Below are positions 9,709-20,716 of a DNA stretch of 64,000 bases, piece after piece. The DNA lies in contig JANJXV010000020.1 in the NCBI GenBank assembly GCA_024803745.1, forward strand, positions 17,896,777-17,960,776, in the 5' to 3' direction. A model generated the notes under the pieces. That model saw only the letters and a list, made by a program, of their open reading frames with translations, was not told the DNA's origin and ran no database searches. Position 1 is the first letter of the stretch; each line of letters begins with the position of its first letter. Both the position numbers and the translations under genes were made by a program. Source of the stretch: Megascapheus bottae. Its lineage: Eukaryota; Chordata; Mammalia; Rodentia; Geomyidae.

Positions 9709-10527
9709 TTTAATATGCTTTAGAGACCAGCTATTTCTTTGTTTCAGCAAAATCTGTATAGTCATGAGAATGTAGATAGATTTCAGATCATGTTTTAAAA
9801 CCCTAAGAAACTAACAAAAGCAGTTGGGATGATACACAACTGGGAATAAGTTTGTATGATTTTTATGTCACTATAAAAACTTTATACTTCTTTTGAAGAT
9901 TATCTTTCATGAGATCTTTAAAGCTTTGGTACTTAGGCAAGTAACCAACAACCTCATGCTAGTCAAATTCCCTAAGAAGGTAATTCACGGATCCTGACTA
10001 GAGCAGCATTTTAGTAAAATAGCCATTAAACTAGAGTGCATTTTAACCTGTTGAATGGACAGACTACATAATGTTGTTTATGTTTCATGTAGGAAAATTG
10101 CTTGGTGTCATCATTTGCTAATAGTTTTTTTCTTAAATACATAAGGCTTCCTAACACTATATTGAAATTTCAGATACTATCAGCACCTTCAGAAAGTATA
10201 CATCACTTATTAAAAATATATAGGAACACAATTTGTAGTCTATCAATAAGTATCATAAGTCTGTCTTCTTAATAGACTTCTGCTTAGCTTCAGGTGACTA
10301 TAATTTTTACAAATTAGCTTATGCACTAAATACCCCCATATTTTTCCACTGGGTAGAAAGGTTTCAGTGTGTGATGGTTAATCCTGATTGAATGGAGAAA
10401 TACATAGGACATTTGCAAAACACAGATTTGTGTGTATTACTGAGGAAGTTTCTAGTGATCATTAAATCATGAACTTACACTTAATGAATGACGTAAGCCA
10501 CTACTAGATTCCAAATTTGAGTTGCCT
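9709..10527. other. AT-rich DNA, nothing recognised
   Basis: No repeat family or gene recognised. Confidence 0.45.
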
Positions 10528-10752
10528 ATTAAGAAGTGGTAGAATCATGGAAGGTGCATCCTGGATTGGGACATAGACTACAGAGGTCCTTGGTGGTTAT
10601 ATCTGTCCTGACCCCTTCCTGTCTACCATGCGGTGCCACCCTTGCTCGACTCTCTTCAGTATGAGGGACCAAAACTATGAGCAGAACCTGCCTTTCTTGG
10701 ATTGTTTCTGTTAGGCTTTGGTCACAGTGATAAGTAAAGTAACTAATATACA
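10528..10752 (+). repeat. Ancient MaLR/ERVL-type LTR, 3' part
   Basis: Same class as 28546-28932: a block 'AGAAGTGGTAGAATC', then 'TATGAGCAGAACCTGCC', ending 'GTCACAGTGATAAGTAAAG'. This matches the remembered 3' end of old mammalian LTRs whose usual AATAAA motif is here degraded. It fully contains the 118-codon minus ORF region 10529-10752, which is therefore not a gene. Confidence 0.65.
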
Positions 10753-11202
10753 AAGGGACCCTATGAGAGGTTCCCCAGGCACTAACTGATTTTTCTCTAA
10801 ACAACAAACAAACAAACAAACAAGCAACCCTCCTCCCCCTCACACCCCCACTCATAACAAGAAACCATTTCTTTACACTAAACACTCTCCCTGTTTCTTG
10901 GCTGGCTAGCTGATGCCCTCAGGGCCTGAAGCAGGTAAGTTGCCCCTTTCTGTGCTGCAGTTGTTGGCGTCATTCTGGGCTTTCTTACATGTATTGCTGT
11001 TCTTATTGCCTCAGATCACTGTCAGGTTTCTTCACGGTTCCTCCAGCAGTTCACTTTCATCTGTTCTCTTTCTACTCCCTTTCCAGGGTAGTCTTTCCTT
11101 CAGTCTGACTTTGCAAAAATGTCTGTATATTTCTTTCTTTCCTGATAATAAAGTCATTCCCATTGCCCATTTTGCAGTGTTTTTCCTTTTTATTTTTATT
11201 TC
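10753..11202. other. Unassigned DNA with A/C-rich tract
   Basis: An (AAAC)n tract lies at about 10800-10825. The plus ORF 10913-11221 (102 codons) is Leu/Phe-rich, with no family recognised. Confidence 0.4.
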
Positions 11203-11427
11203 TGCTGTTCCTGAAACTTGAACTCAGAATCAAAGCACTGTCCCTCAGCTTTTTTGCTCACCACTAGCACTCTACCACTTGAGTCACTGCTCTACTTCCA
11301 GCTTTTCTTGTAATTTGTTGGAGAAAAGAGTCTCCTGAAACTTCCTGCTGGGGCTGGTTTTAAATCACAATCCTCAAATCTCAGCCTTCTGAGTATCTAG
11401 ATGTGAGAGCCAGGGACCCTTGGCTAG
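11203..11427 (-). repeat. SINE-B, old copy
   Basis: A minus copy with the usual order (right monomer 'CACTAGCACTCTACCACTTG', linker 'TTGTTGGAGAAAAGAG', B1-like 'CTCAAATCTCAGCCTTCTGA'). Diverged. Confidence 0.8.
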
Positions 11428-12699
11428 TGTTCCATTTTTTACTTTCAGCAGCTAACATCACCATAGGCATTGGGTCATTTTATCTTTGACCATGCCATTT
11501 TCTTTTGCATATTGTTTTATTCATGCTTGTGCCAGCGTAGACACAGGGTGGTTGCGGAAGCTTATGATATCATATAGTAAATTCCAGTGTCTAGAAAATG
11601 GTTTCTCCCTTTATAAGCAACTAGAAAATTTTCCCCAAGTTTTCCCACATGATTTGCCTTCATATTTCACTGGTCAAAACCATGTTGATGCACCAGTCAC
11701 TGGGGAAGAAAGTGATATTGGCAGAACTGGCTTACATTATTCAACATTTATCCTCAGAGTCAGGGAGAGGCTCAGTTTTCTTCTTGGTCCAGGGCATAGG
11801 CTCATTGGCTATAGAAATTAAAGGCTTTGATAGTCCATGTGAGAATGATCCGATTTGGAGAAACAAATTCTATCTCAGAGGCCTTCTGTCAGGCCAAACT
11901 ATCAAAATGTCCATTTCATTCCTGTTAGTGTAACACATTGACACAGAACATCTGACCTTTTGGAGTCAATTAGCTCCTCCTGCCCATGCTCTGCTTCCCC
12001 AACTGGATGACAGGTGAATATTTTGGCAGGTGGAAATCAGTGGACAGGCTGTTCAGGGACTAGATATAAAACCATGCTCTTTATCTGGGCCTCATGTCCA
12101 CATGCAGATCGGACACTGGCTCTGAGCATTTGCATAAAGTTGCTGATTAGTCTGTCCTCTCCTAAGCCAGAGGCAGCAAATTGTCAGCTGTGGGCTTTCA
12201 AGCCACAGACATGCTATTGTATTGTTACAAGGTTTTATTTTTTAATTGAGCGGTATTGGGATTTGAAATTTAAAGGAGATATAAAATCATAATTTCTGAC
12301 ATTCTGTAGGGTAGCAGTAGGCTCAGTCTGCCCAGTGTTGGCCTGTTCATAATGGAACCTGTCTGTGCTCTCCTGTCCTCCACAGTGCTGCCTGGACGAG
12401 CTTCTCCTTACATCAAGAATATGGCACCTGTACACTTCTGTATTATTATATATAAGACTTATTGAGAATCATTCTGTATATTGTTGCCATTATTATTTAT
12501 GAAAAACAACCCTTCTCACACTGTTGGTTTCTTCTTCCTGTCTTTCAGTAATGTCTTCAGCCACTATAGTAGCATTTTTCCAATAGCATGCAGAGATTCC
12601 CTATGTTCACTGCATCCATCCTTTGTCATTTCTTCAATTGCATGCTACCTGCTTTCATGATTCAGTCAGAGCACAGTGCTTTGTCTGAGGGAAGCTGTG
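11428..12699. other. Repeat-poor stretch, possible conserved block
   Basis: No repeat recognised over about 1.27 kb. The 12035-12235 part has balanced composition and an octamer site ATTTGCAT at 12128-12135. ORFs at 11486-11821, 11649-11933 and 12014-12292 (plus) overlap in different frames and have no known motif. Confidence 0.4.
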
Positions 12700-12908
12700 T
12701 AATTTATGTCCCCCTTCCAAAGATGTCCATGTGCTAAACCCTAGAATCAGCAATTATTGAATAGGGTGAAGGAAATTTTGCAGATTTGATTTAGTTAGGG
12801 CTTTTAGGGTATGGATTTTATTCTGTATTATCTAGGAGAGGCTGATGTAATGAATAACAAGCATCACACGAGATTGGGAGAAAAAAATGACAAATCAGCC
12901 TTTCAAAA
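12700..12908 (+). repeat. MLT1-type MaLR LTR, first part
   Basis: The plus pattern 'GTCCCCCTTCCAAAGATGTC', 'GCAGATTTGATTTAGTTAGG' follows the old MaLR LTR consensus order. The copy resumes after the SINE-A at 13122. Confidence 0.7.
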
Positions 12909-12917
12909 TGGTAGAAG

Positions 12918-13112
12918 GTGGGCCGGGAGTTTGACCTAGTGATAAGAGTGCATGCCCGAAGACCAGAGTTCAATTCCTTGGTACTGCATCGACAGAAAAG
13001 GCCAGAAATGGTGTTGTAGTTCAAGTGGCCGAGCTCTAGCCTTGAGAAAGCCTGAGGACAGTGCTCAGTTCCTGAGTTCAAGCCCCAGGACAGGTAAAAA
13101 TAAAAAAAATAT
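12918..13112 (+). repeat. SINE-A inserted in MaLR LTR
   Basis: A plus dimer flanked by TGGTAGAAG at 12909-12917 and 13113-13121. The left B box is GAGTTCAATTCC and the right box GAGTTCAAGCCC. Older than the 9345 copy. Confidence 0.9.
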
Positions 13113-13121
13113 TGGTAGAAG

Positions 13122-13290
13122 CTGAGTATTGGCCTCCAGAAGGAACAACCCTACTGACTTTTTCATGTCAGATCCCAAAGATTAGAGCCTGAATTTCTGG
13201 CCTCCGGAATTACATGGTAGTAAGCGTGTTTATTTTTAGATGATTATATATTTGGTTATTTGTTACAACGGCAATAAGTAAATTACCCCA
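13122..13290 (+). repeat. MLT1-type MaLR LTR, second part
   Basis: Carries the typical 3' part: 'GGCCTCCAGAAGGAACAACC', 'TTTCTGGCCTCCGGAATTA' and an end like 'TTGTTACAACGGCAATAAG'. Confidence 0.75.
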
Positions 13291-13574
13291 ACCTTCTCCC
13301 TAATTAGGTCTGGATTATTAAAACAATCATTTCCTTCCCACTGATTCTGTTGTATATGTGTATATTGCTCCCCTTCCTTGTTGTAAGCTCAGCAAGGGCT
13401 TTGACTCAACGTTGTAGTTTTCCAAGGATTTATCAAGCGTTTGATCATTGTTAACAGTTACAAAATATATGCTGAATGAGAGGAATAAGGGGTAGAAGAA
13501 GACTAGGCATATCAGTCACTAAAATGTCCATGAGGATCAAGTATAGGTAAGTCTAATAATATGCTTACATAAGG

Positions 13575-13615
<41 letters not shown>

Positions 13616-14540
13616 CTATCTATCCATTTATCCTGGATTCTTGGCATTTTAGTGCAGTTATTTTCCTTACATTGACCTGACAACTTCAAGAGAGAAGAGC
13701 GACAAGAGGACAGAAGAACCAGACTAATTTGGCCACCGTAGACTTTCTCTATTTCTACTTCACTTTGAGTGTGTTATGGATCATGGAAACTTCTTACAAC
13801 TTCTCAAAGCATTCAGAGGGGGAATTTTACTCATTGAGTTTTAATTTCCTTGTTGAAGATTTCTCCTAAGTAGTATGGATTATAGAATTCTACAGGCAGT
13901 TTCTTCCTTGTGAGGCTGCTGGTTGAGACTGCTATTCTATTCTAGAAATTGTAGATTCCCTTTAGCAAAATGAGGTCAAGATGAGTTTTCTTTGTTTTTG
14001 TGACACACATTAGAGTAGGTTACAGCTGTCTACATGGACAATGTGCTATTTCAGTGCAACTCAGACAGTGGCATCCAGGCAGAAAGTCTCCAGGGAAGGT
14101 TACACATTTGCATAATGTCACCGAAAGTTTATGTGCTTGTATTAACTGACAGAGAGGGGCAATAACAGGATGCCAAGCAGCTGTGTTGATGACAGAGCCT
14201 CTGAAAATAGAGAGTGCATGATCTTTCTAAATGACATCAGCCTTCAATTATGGGAAGAAGGGAAGACATCCATTTGAAAGAGAATGACGAAAGGTAGAAA
14301 AAAGACACCAAGAAGGTGGGGGGGGGGTAGAAGACACCAACTGATTTGAGAGGAGGAAAAGAAATGTTTAATTGTATGAGCTTTTTAATTATAGTATGTG
14401 AAACTTGACACATGGCTAAAGAATTGTATTTAACTGAAGAGTTGATAGAAGCAGAAAGGAGATAGGCTAGAATTAGACAATATTTACAACTGCTGTTTTC
14501 TTATTCTGCCGTGTGATCATAAGTTAAAATCTTGTTTTCA
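13291..14540. other. Repeat-poor stretch with (CA)n; candidate conserved block
   Basis: Contains the CA array at 13576-13613. The region 14036-14260 has balanced composition and an ATTTGCAT octamer at 14106-14113. No exon signal is convincing. Confidence 0.4.
13576..13613. repeat. (AC)n microsatellite
   Basis: About 19 uninterrupted AC dinucleotides, likely length-polymorphic. Confidence 0.97.
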
Positions 14541-14690
14541 GGCTAGGTACCGGTGGTTCAGGCCTGTAATCCTAACTACTCAGGAGGCTTAGATCTGAGG
14601 ATTGTGGGTCAAAGCCAGTTCTAGCACAGAAGTCACATAGTGATCATTATTGTCTCAGTAACTGCCATGCAATTTGAAAGAAAGAGTTCT
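14541..14690 (+). repeat. SINE-B left (B1-like) part, plus strand
   Basis: One of the two plus-strand SINE-B copies: 'GGTGGTTCAGGCCTGTAATC', 'CTACTCAGGAGGCTTAGATC', 'GGGTCAAAGCCAG'. The right monomer is truncated or decayed. Confidence 0.75.
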
Positions 14691-15884
14691 TTGCCTTGTA
14701 GGACTCACCCATATCAGAAAGAAGAAAATGCTTGACATTTGCTACTTAGTCATTCCTTTTGGCAACCCAGACTCAACCAATACTCCTTCCTGTGAATCAT
14801 CATCTTTGGTGGGGTTCCTCACATGCAAACATTGAAGGAGGACTTACCAGCAATCACTAAAGGGCTCCCAGGAGAAACTAGAGAAAAAGACTGAGGGAAG
14901 GAGAAGAAGCTGAACAAAAGTGCAGCATTGGATGATGAGATCCTAGACTTGACTTGAGTACAACTACACTTCATAGTTTGTAGTTTGAGGATAGAAAACT
15001 AGTTTCCAAGCTCTGATCAATGGCTAGATACCCAACCATTGGGTGATAAACCCTCGTATACTTAAGACCTACTATATGAACAGATACAGGGCTCTTGTGC
15101 TAATTAGGGGGAAAACATCAACTGAGTATATCAATGATCATTTAACATATTACATTGGACTAAGCCTGTCATTACTCTTTATTCCCTCATGCCATCTTTC
15201 AGCACCGTCTCCTGGGAAACTGGCTTTTGAATTGGATAAAATTAGAAAAATTAAACACAAATAGGTGTTTGTGTTCTGTGAGGTTAGTTGTAGGTTGCCT
15301 TCTTTATAGTAAGGCCTTCTGATGAATGAAAAAAAATCATTCTTTAATCCCTATGGTAGCACTGTTCTTTTTTGAAGTCTAATTTTTTTTTGAATTGATG
15401 GCTTCTGTCCTTCATTAGAGGCTCTTAGCATATCAAAAAAGGTATTTTAAAAATCATTCTGAGAATCTAAATAGCAAACCCAGGCACATTTTCATGTATT
15501 CATAATGAGTCCAGCTACTTCAACTAATAAATAGTATGTAGCATTATGAGCAGAAGTTCCCCCAATATGTGCATACAAACAAATGCTGTGGTGTCAAAGG
15601 CCCCTGGGACCTGGGTGTTCCCTATATTATGACACCTTACAATGTTGTTTTGTGCTAAACACAGATATGGTCCACTCTGGGATCCATGTAGGCTATCTTT
15701 ATTTTTTTCTAAAAGTCTAGATTCAACCCATTTTAGCTTATTTTCATTTTCTTTGCAAAAGATTTATTTCATCTGTCTGTCTATGTAGGAACTTTGGTTA
15801 TTACTGTTTTATACTAATCTGATTGTGATCTGTGATCTATGTCCAATTTGGTGTTACTGTTGAGGAAGTTTTTTTTTTTACGAT
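14691..15884. other. Unassigned DNA
   Basis: No repeat family recognised in about 1.2 kb. The 73-codon plus ORF (15043-15264) has no motif. Confidence 0.4.
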
Positions 15885-15896
15885 CTCACAATTTTG

Positions 15897-16080
15897 GGGG
15901 CTGGGAGTTTGGCCTAGTGGTAGAGTGCATGCACAAAGACCCCGGTTCAATTCCTCAGTACCAAATACATAGAAGAAGCTGGAAATGGTGCTATGGCTCA
16001 AGTGGTAGAACTCTAGCCTTGAGAAAGCCTAAGGACAGTGCTCTGGTCCTAAGTTCAAGCCCCAGGAGAGGCAAAAAACC
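15897..16080 (+). repeat. SINE-A with 12-bp target duplication
   Basis: A full plus dimer flanked by CTCACAATTTTG at 15885-15896 and 16081-16092. The left-monomer anticodon-region segment is shorter than in other copies (the 'CTTGCCTAG' part is missing). A-tail of six. Confidence 0.93.
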
Positions 16081-16189
16081 CTCACAATTTTGTAAGATGA
16101 GGCTTTACAAAAGTCACAGCTTGTTACTAGGTGATGACAGGATCACTTGATAGTCTTCTGTTAATGTGTAGGCTTTGAAATAAAAGCTA

Positions 16190-16262
16190 AGTGAATGACA
16201 AATCATACAACGGACAAAGGCCTCATATCTAAAATAAACGAAGTAAATGAGTGGAGCTCAAC
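16190..16262 (+). repeat. Short L1 ORF2 fragment
   Basis: The 'CAACGGACAAAGGCCTCATA' block is identical in order to the L1 at 17857-17880, then diverges. A remnant of a separate L1 copy. Confidence 0.6.
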
Positions 16263-16581
16263 ATAGAGAGCACTGAAAAAATATTGTAAAATTCTGTAAA
16301 AGCAGCTGAAAATAACTAGAAATGAAAAGAATGAAAGAAAAATGAAGGAGGGCAAAGTTCTTCTGACATATATTCCCCCAAAGAGGAAAAAAGATATTAA
16401 AGATAGGGAAAATACTGCAATAAATAAGGATGAATATCAGGTCAACATACAAAAAATCAATATCATTCTTTCATGAGAGACAAATAAGTAGAAAATCTTA
16501 AGAAAATAAGTGGAATATGATTGCACAATCTCCAATCTCAGTGTGTTATGTCTTTCTCAAAACAAGCATTTCTTCTTCTTC

Positions 16582-16788
16582 TTCTTTTTTTTTTTTTTTT
16601 TTTACCAGTCCTGGGCTTGAGCTCAGGGCATGAACTCTGTCCTTGGACTTTCTCAAGGCTACAGATCTACCACTTGAGCCTCAGCACCACTTCCGGCTTT
16701 TTTCTATGTATGGGGTATGGAAGAATTGAACCCAGGTCTTTGTGCATGCTAGGCAAGCACTCTACCACTAGGCAAACTCCCGGCCCCC
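16582..16788 (-). repeat. SINE-A
   Basis: A full minus dimer with a long A-tail (T-run about 16582-16603 preceded by CTT units). The left-monomer B box reads GAATTGAACCCAGG on plus. Imperfect 13-bp repeats at 16564-16576 and 16789-16801 (AAGCA-type start) are likely the target duplication. Confidence 0.9.
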
Positions 16789-16817
16789 AAGCACTACTTC
16801 TTTTAAAGACAATAATA

Positions 16818-16862
16818 GTGTGTGTATGTGTGTGTAGTGTTTGTGTGCTTAGTGTATGTATG
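16818..16862. repeat. Interrupted (TG)n tract
   Basis: TG-rich imperfect microsatellite between a SINE-A and the L1 insertion. Confidence 0.75.
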
Positions 16863-17083
16863 TCTGTGATACCAACCCTTGGGATTTATTATAAAGAAAG
16901 AAAACAATATGTTGCTGATGAAGGAGAGGGGACATGACTAAAGGGATAGTGAGAAGGGTCCCCAAATTAACCTACACATACGGGCATGACTTATGACGAT
17001 CATACACGTGTACTATCTATGTTATGGTTACATGATCCAAGTCAGTAGATGGCAAGTGAGTTATTAATAGCAGTGTTTTTCTC

Positions 17084-18996
17084 ACTTTAAAACCCTGAAA
17101 AAGTAAATTAAAGCAGAAGTAAGGAAATGGAAACACCTCCCATGCTCCTGGATTGGAAGAATCAACATCGTGAAAATGACAATCTTGCCAAGGGCTATGT
17201 ACAAATTCAACGCAATACCCATCAATATCATTCTTTAAAGAAATAGAAGAGGCAATCCAAAATTTCATATGGAATAATAAAAGACCCCGTATAGCAAAAA
17301 CACTTCTTAGCAGAAAGAACAGCTAAGTAAGAATTGCAATACCAAACTTTAGACTCTATCACAGAGCTATAATTATCAAAACAGCTTGGTACTGGCATAA
17401 AAACAGGCCTAAAGACCAATGGAATAGAACTAAAGACTCAGATATTAACCCATAGACCTATGGCCACCTAATCTTTGACAAGGGAGCCAAAAAAATAGAA
17501 TGGAAGAAAGACAGCCTCTTCAACAAGTGGTGTTGGCAGACTGGTTAAGCATATGCAGAAAACTAAAGTTGGATCCTTCTTTGTCACCCTGCACTAGAAT
17601 TAACTCCAAATGGATCAAAGACCTGGAGGTAAAACACGACACACTGAAAACTTTACAAGAAGAATAGGAGATACCCTAGGCCTCCTTGGCACAGGTTGAA
17701 ACTTTCTTAATAAGGACCAAGAATCACAACAAATCAGAGAAAGTCTACATAAGTGGGACTGCATTAAACTGTGGGGCTTCTGTATGGCAAAGGACAAAGC
17801 TAGCAAATTAATTAGGAAGCCTACAGGATGGGAGAAGATCTTCACTAACCACACAACGGACAAAGGCCTCATATCTACAATATATCAACAGCTCAAAAAA
17901 TTGAATCACTCCAAAAATAATCTCCAAAGTAACAACCATCCCATTAAAAGATGAGCCAAAGACTTAAAGAGAGTCTTCTCTGAAGAAGAAATAAAAATGC
18001 CCTATAGATACTTGAAGAAATGCTCAACACCTCTCGTCATAAAAGAAATGCAAATCAAAACAACTGTAAGATTCCACCTCACTCCAGTTAGAATGGTCAG
18101 GATCAAGAAATCTAATAACAACAGATGCTGGAGGGGATGTGGCCAGGAGAGATCACTACTACACTGTTGGTGGGAGTGCAAACTCGTTCAACCACTGTGG
18201 AAAGCAGTGTGGCAGTTCCTCAAAAGACTAAACATAGAGCTTCCCTATGACCCAGCAATTCCACTACTAGGCATTTACCCAATTGTCCAGAAACAAGGCC
18301 ACACTAAATCCACTAGCACAATGATGTTCATTGCAGCACTATTTACCATAGCAAAGATATGGAACCAACACAGATGTCCCTCAGTTGATGAGTGGATCAA
18401 CAAGATGTGGTATTTATACACAATGAAATTCTATGCTGCTGTCAGAAATCACGACATTGCCCCATTTGTAAGGAAATGGAAAGACTTAGAAAAAATTGTA
18501 TTAAGTGAAGTAAGCCAGACTCAAAGGAACTTAGGCTCAATGGTTTTCCTCATTTGTCATAATCAGTAGAAACCTTGGGCTTTCCTAGCAGAGATTTGCA
18601 ACAGAGCAAAACCTTGATACAAAAGGCCATATAGTATGACGCTAAATGAAAGGATCTCTAGGATATAGAAACATAAGCCATATAATGAATGAGTTGTTCT
18701 TAAGGTACTATGTTATCTCTCATCTCTTTTGCTGTCCCTTGGTTATCTCATATTGTTCCGGTATCTCACTTTGTTATCTGATATATTGGATATATTTGTA
18801 TTTGGTTATTTGAAATTGGATAGGGAAAGGGGGAAAACAAAATGAGGGGTGGGGGTAGGGGGGAGGGAAATGGGGACCAAGACATGAAAAAGGGTATCAA
18901 TGTATGTGAATTAATGCACCTTCTATCTGGAAAATATAAAGTAACCCTTCTATTAATTACAATAAAAATACATGAAAAAATACAACAATAAAAAGA
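17084..18996 (+). mobile_element. 5'-truncated young L1 (about 1.9 kb)
   Basis: A plus-strand L1 of the same family as the full-length copy at 55622-63085, with collinear sequence from within ORF2 through the 3' UTR to an impure A-rich tail. Flanked by 12-bp repeats AGTGTTTTTCTC at 17072-17083 and 18997-19008, so the 5' truncation happened at insertion by target-primed reverse transcription. ORF2 is broken in its upstream part but open at its C-terminus. The 3' UTR carries a G-rich run at 18846-18875. Confidence 0.93.
17997..18569 (+). pseudogene. L1 ORF2p C-terminal segment
   Basis: 190 codons open in frame, corresponding to the C-terminal end of the L1 endonuclease/reverse transcriptase, which in intact elements nicks target DNA and copies L1 RNA. 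The segment runs from 'MPYRYLKKCSTPLV' through the Cys-rich region ('WRGCGQERSLLHCWWEC' at about residues 44-60) and 'YDPAIPLLGIYP' to 'SVDEWINKMWY', and ends 'ICHNQ'. The listed ATG is only the first Met after a disrupted upstream part. No RT or endonuclease domain is present in this truncated copy, so no activity is expected. Its intact Cys-rich end is a good reference for reading the damaged minus copy. Confidence 0.9.
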
Positions 18997-19039
18997 AGTG
19001 TTTTTCTCTTCCTGAAGAGAAAAAGTAAAATTGGATTAG

Positions 19040-19540
19040 TAAACATCATGTGGACCTCAAATGAATTAGACTTGATCCTAAAGATAAAATTGAAATGCTA
19101 AGTAAATTAAAACACATGAAAATATCATTATGATCTTGGATTGTAAAAACAGTTAAAAAAAGAATCCCAATTTCCCAAAGTAGAAACCCAACAAATGAAA
19201 TCCTTCACACCTTAGACTTATATCAGAAATTAACTTTTTCTCCTTAACACAGTTTAAATCTTGAGAGTTAAACAAGTTAAGATGAAGTGACAGAATGGGG
19301 TGGGGAGAAATATTTGCGATGTCCAGAATATAAGAAGGAATTAACAAGAAATTAGAAGAAAGAAAGCAAATAGAAAATTGGTAAATAGATAACCAATGAA
19401 GGGGAAAGCAAACAGCTAATCAGCAGACAAAGAAATCATGAAATATATAAACAAAAAATTTAAATGTCACAAATTTTGCCAAACATAGCAGAGCAGAAAG
19501 TCATATGGAGGCTGGAGCTGTGGAGAGAGACTCCTTTTAT
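19040..19540 (+). repeat. Ancient L1 ORF2 fragment (diverged)
   Basis: A-rich plus sequence with the order 'ATGTCCAGAATATAAGAAGG', then a run resembling the old-L1 segment before the RT C-terminus ('GCAAACAGCTAATCAGCAGA'). Strongly diverged. Confidence 0.5.
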
Positions 19541-19820
19541 GGGACATCTTGATAGTGTTTAGTGACATGAAATGTGGATATTTAGTTTCCAGTTGCCATT
19601 TTCATTGACTCAGATACTCTGGCTTTGTCTCACAGAAGGTAGGTTGGAAGAAGGTAATGGCTGCATTTTCACTGGGAAAAATTTGGTTTATAGTAAATGA
19701 CCATCATTAAAGGATCCAGCATTTAAATTGTAGTATAAACACTTGGCATAGTGCTTTATATTTCTCAGGATCAACCAAGTGCATTGACCAACAATGTCAG
19801 GAGAAATAGAGTATAAAGCA

Positions 19821-19858
<38 letters not shown>

Positions 19859-20401
19859 GTAAATGCGATTCAGAATCAGTATCATGTGTAAAACTTTAGA
19901 CTCAAAACATCTTTTATCTACATACATGTAGGGATGGTATATAAAAGGGCATGTATTACAAAGTGGGTGGGTAGAGACAGAGAAAGGGGAATGGGAGTGT
20001 GAGAGACAAAAGTGAAAAAAGTAAAATTGAGTTACAAATTAATGACAATGATGTGTTCAAGAGCAGAGAAACATTAAATTATTTTTGTGCACCTGGAATA
20101 AGAGAGATGGAAACAGACAAGGAAAAGAGGATCAGGGAAGAGTGAAGCTGAGATGGAGTCATCATCTAGACTATATTGACTTATGGAGAAAGTCACTTTT
20201 CAGTTTGCTGTTAATTGCAGCCTCTTTACTCACTCATTCACACAATCCACAGAAAGTTTCCTTTTAGAATTTTTATAATTAGGAACAAGGTAAGAAACAC
20301 TGAGAACCAAGGAAAAAGCAACCCAATACATGCTTAATTAGAGCCTCCAAAAAGTTACATAATTCTGTTGCCTTCATGCCAACTTCTATTGTGAGTAAAT
20401 A
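19541..20401. other. Unassigned DNA with (AC)n
   Basis: Holds the AC array at 19823-19857. The 79-codon minus ORF overlapping it is a translation of the array. Nothing else recognised. Confidence 0.45.
19823..19857. repeat. (AC)n microsatellite
   Basis: About 17 uninterrupted AC units. Confidence 0.97.
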
Positions 20402-20622
20402 TTTTTGGGGTAGGTGTGTGCTAGTGCTGGGACTTGAACCCTGGATAAGTGCAATGTCTTTTAATGTTTTTGCTCAAGAATGGTGCTCTGCCATTTGAGC
20501 CACACCTTCACTTCCTGCTTTTGGGACACAGACATTCCTGCCCAGGCAGGTGATGAATTGCAGTCCTCAGATCACAGCTGCCTGAGTAGCTAGGATTACA
20601 AGCAAAAATCACTGGCATCCAG
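20402..20622 (-). repeat. SINE-B, old copy
   Basis: Minus order: right monomer ('GCCATTTGAGCCACA'), shortened linker, B1-like 'CCTGAGTAGCTAGGATTACA'. The linker 'TTAATTGGAG' segment is deleted. Confidence 0.78.
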
Positions 20623-20654
20623 CAAGAGAAAACATTTTAATCATAGTTAGTTAT

Positions 20655-20716
20655 TCATGACATGAAGGATAAAACCCAGGGCCTTAGGTATACCACATAA
20701 CTATATTCCCAGCCCT
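20655..20716 (-). repeat. Old ID-like SINE fragment
   Basis: On plus 'AAAACCCAGGGCCTTAGGTA' then 'CCCAGCCCT' is the reverse of an ID-like body. Short and diverged. Confidence 0.45.

Noticed and set aside
10529..10885. 118-codon minus ORF
   Set aside because: Mostly antisense to an ancient LTR fragment and an AAAC tract.
11486..12292. Three plus ORFs of 92-111 codons
   Set aside because: Overlapping frames without motifs or splice structure; lengths plausible by chance in 64 kb.
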